A DNA stretch of 33,571 nucleotides from Saccoglossus kowalevskii. Lineage: Eukaryota > Hemichordata > Enteropneusta > Harrimaniidae. Shown here one piece after another: positions 32,122 through 33,571 of this stretch. Within the stretch, counting starts at the first letter, position 1; each line of letters starts with the position of its first letter. The DNA is taken from contig NW_003140811.1 of assembly GCF_000003605.2 (NCBI RefSeq), forward strand, positions 816,238-849,808, written 5' to 3'. The notes under the pieces were generated by a model. The model did no database searches, had not been told where the DNA came from, and saw only the letters and a list, made by a program, of their open reading frames with translations. The position numbers were made by a program, and so were the translations under genes.

Positions 32122-32710
32122 TAAGTTAATTAGATCACGTACCTCTACTAATACGTCTCCCAGCATGAGTGGTCAGCCTCAAGCTGTCAGTCTCTCTTTT
32201 GTATTGGCAAGATTTGGTAATCAGGTGAGTACCGTATATAATTTTTTTTCTATGTTCTGAAAAACTGTTATATTTACAGTAAAAAAATGTAATGTTTTTC
32301 ATCACCCACGTCATTAGAGTCACACTTGTTACATACCCTGTCAATTTTATTCATTCCCATGTGGCGGCCTGTTTCAATTGGCAAGAAGTGGACTGAAATA
32401 CGGAATTTGGTTAGTGCTACTCTGTGTTTTTTTGTTTTTATACCATCCATTTCGAATTTATAATTATTTTTGAATGTTTTATATGTACTTAGTTTATTAT
32501 GACCAGTTTTGTTCAACTGACTTTCTAAGTTTGTTGAGTAGATTTGGTTAAACCTATTTTTTTTAAACAAATTGCAAAAATTGCCTGATTAGTATCTGTG
32601 TTTGACATATTTCTAATTTGAACAAACTTATCCCAAGGATCATATTTAAGCCCACTATTTTCTTTAAATGTTACGCAAGTCCATTAAGGCCATGACAAAA
32701 GATATTAAAT

Positions 32711-32846
32711 CTCGAAATTTTGACTTTCAAACTCGAAATTTCGACTTTCAATCTTGAAATTCTGACTTTCAATCTCGACATTTTGACTTTCAATCTCGGA
32801 ATTTTGACTTTCAATTCCGAAATTTTGACTTTTAATCTTGACTTTC
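32711..32846. repeat. 21-bp tandem repeat, CTCGAAATTTTGACTTTCAAT type
   Basis: Six consecutive 21-base units (CTCGAAATTTTGACTTTCAA plus T or A) with scattered substitutions, followed by a truncated unit (CTTGACTTTC). The central AAATTTT or AAATTTCG core is near-palindromic. The unit is a multiple of three, but no long frame with coding features emerges. Confidence 0.92.
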
Positions 32847-33060
32847 ATAATGCTGAAACTTCTACTTTTAACGACTGAACGTGGCGAATTGCATCATTCA
32901 GAGATAACTGCGATCAAATAGAGAATAAAGGTTAGATTTGTTGTTCATTTTACTGATTATTGAACACTCCCAATTAAGTGTGTTCTACATCAGCGTACTC
33001 CAATTTTTCTATAAGTCTAAGTGGTCCACAAGTGACAACATATATTTAATTCCGTCATCG

Positions 33061-33371
33061 CGGCAAAACTCTATTATTTCACGGCAAAACTTTATTATTT
33101 GGCGGCAAAACATTATTACTTCACAGCAAAACACTATTACTTCACGGCAAAACTTTATTTTGTCATGGTAAAACTTTATTATTTGACGGCAAAACTCCAC
33201 AATTTGACGGTAAAACTGTAATTAGTTGCGGCAGAGCTCTATTACTTCGCAACGAAACTCTATCACTTGTAGCGGCAAAACTCTCCGCGTCACGGCAAAA
33301 CTCTCCGCGTCACGGCAAAACTCTCCGCGTCACGGCAAAACTCTCCGCGTCACGGCAAAACTCTCCATTTC
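33061..33371. repeat. CGGCAAAAC tandem array: 21-bp units turning into 20-bp units
   Basis: About ten diverged 21-base units (CGGCAAAACTCTATTATTTC plus A) run from 33061 to about 33272. They pass into four identical 20-base units CGGCAAAACTCTCCGCGTCA at 33273-33352 and a fifth, altered one at 33353. The 20-base section is perfectly homogenised and CpG-rich, whereas the 21-base section is old. The change in unit length breaks any reading frame, so the heptapeptide-like open frames here are not genes. Confidence 0.93.
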
Positions 33372-33558
33372 CCACGGCGGAAGTTGCCATGATATCCCAA
33401 AATTCACACTTCTTGAAGCCACTTTTTAATCAAACGCAAGACTGCTCAATGTCGACACGGCTTAGTGAACGCTGTCTGCTGTAAATTCGTATCGGTTTGA
33501 TTGAAAAATTACTTCAAAAAGTGGAAATTATGGGATATCATTGCAACTTACGCTGTGG
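33372..33558. repeat. Inverted repeat with ~62-bp arms joined to the 20-bp array
   Basis: The left arm at 33372-33435 (CACGGCGGAAGTTGCCATGA, then TATCCCAAAATTCACACTTC) and the right arm at 33495-33558 are inverted copies with roughly four of five bases matching. In the right arm the complement reads CACAGCGTAAGTTGCAATGA, then TATCCCATAATTTCCACTTT. A loop of about 59 bases separates them. The array at 33061-33371 runs directly into the left arm. The window ends 13 bases after the right arm, so the right boundary cannot be examined. Confidence 0.8.
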
Positions 33559-33571
33559 AAAATAGACGCGG

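Noticed and set aside
33009-33200. Heptapeptide-repeat open frames on both strands (FCREIIE-like, SRQNSII-like)
   Set aside because: They only translate the 21-bp tandem array; the unit changes to 20 bp downstream and destroys the frame.
1-33571. tRNA, rRNA, snRNA or histone-type RNA genes
   Set aside because: I looked for the conserved B box (GGTTCGAnnCC) and other landmarks on both strands and saw none.

Overview
The window is nuclear DNA of an animal, probably an invertebrate and perhaps marine. It is AT-rich, its genes are split by GT-AG introns, intergenic space is long, and non-coding tandem and fold-back repeats are abundant. I see no operons, no bacterial-style genes, no tRNA or rRNA, and no transposase or reverse transcriptase reading frame. 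The species cannot be fixed from the sequence.

Layout. Bases 1-1850 hold no recognisable gene. At 1888-5025 (+) is a five-exon gene whose splice phases all agree; it encodes a 511-residue, charged, apparently disordered protein that I do not recognise. It is followed by a poly(A) signal, a textbook 121-bp fold-back element with a 7-bp target duplication, and about 2.4 kb of plain intergenic DNA. From 24941 down to 8177 (-) lies the main find: a complete seven-exon MBD4 gene (862 codons), with start codon and promoter, a lysine-rich N-terminal extension, the methyl-CpG-binding domain split over exons 2 and 3, and the helix-hairpin-helix thymine/uracil DNA glycosylase domain over exons 4-7 with its catalytic Asp. 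Its last intron uses a GC donor. Three unrelated minisatellites (23, 32 and 96 bp units) occupy three different introns, each lying 14-60 bp from an exon edge.

Further right on the same strand (30790-27764) is a second, highly diverged MBD locus. Two exons (29658-29566 and 27869-27764) rebuild a methyl-CpG-binding domain split at exactly the same codon and phase as in MBD4. Upstream of them lies a lysine-rich region made of two diverged copies of a three-block module with several frame breaks. It looks like a tandem paralogue of MBD4 that has lost the glycosylase part and is decaying, or a fast-evolving MBD-only gene. The right end (31.9-33.57 kb) is repeat territory: a nested double hairpin, two unrelated 21-bp minisatellites, a homogenised 20-bp array, and a 62-bp-arm inverted repeat joined directly to that array.

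How it fits together: the unknown gene and MBD4 are convergent (tail to tail). The second MBD locus lies upstream of MBD4 in the same orientation, as expected after a tandem duplication. MBD4 repairs T:G and U:G mismatches created by deamination at methylated CpG, so the host very probably methylates its DNA.
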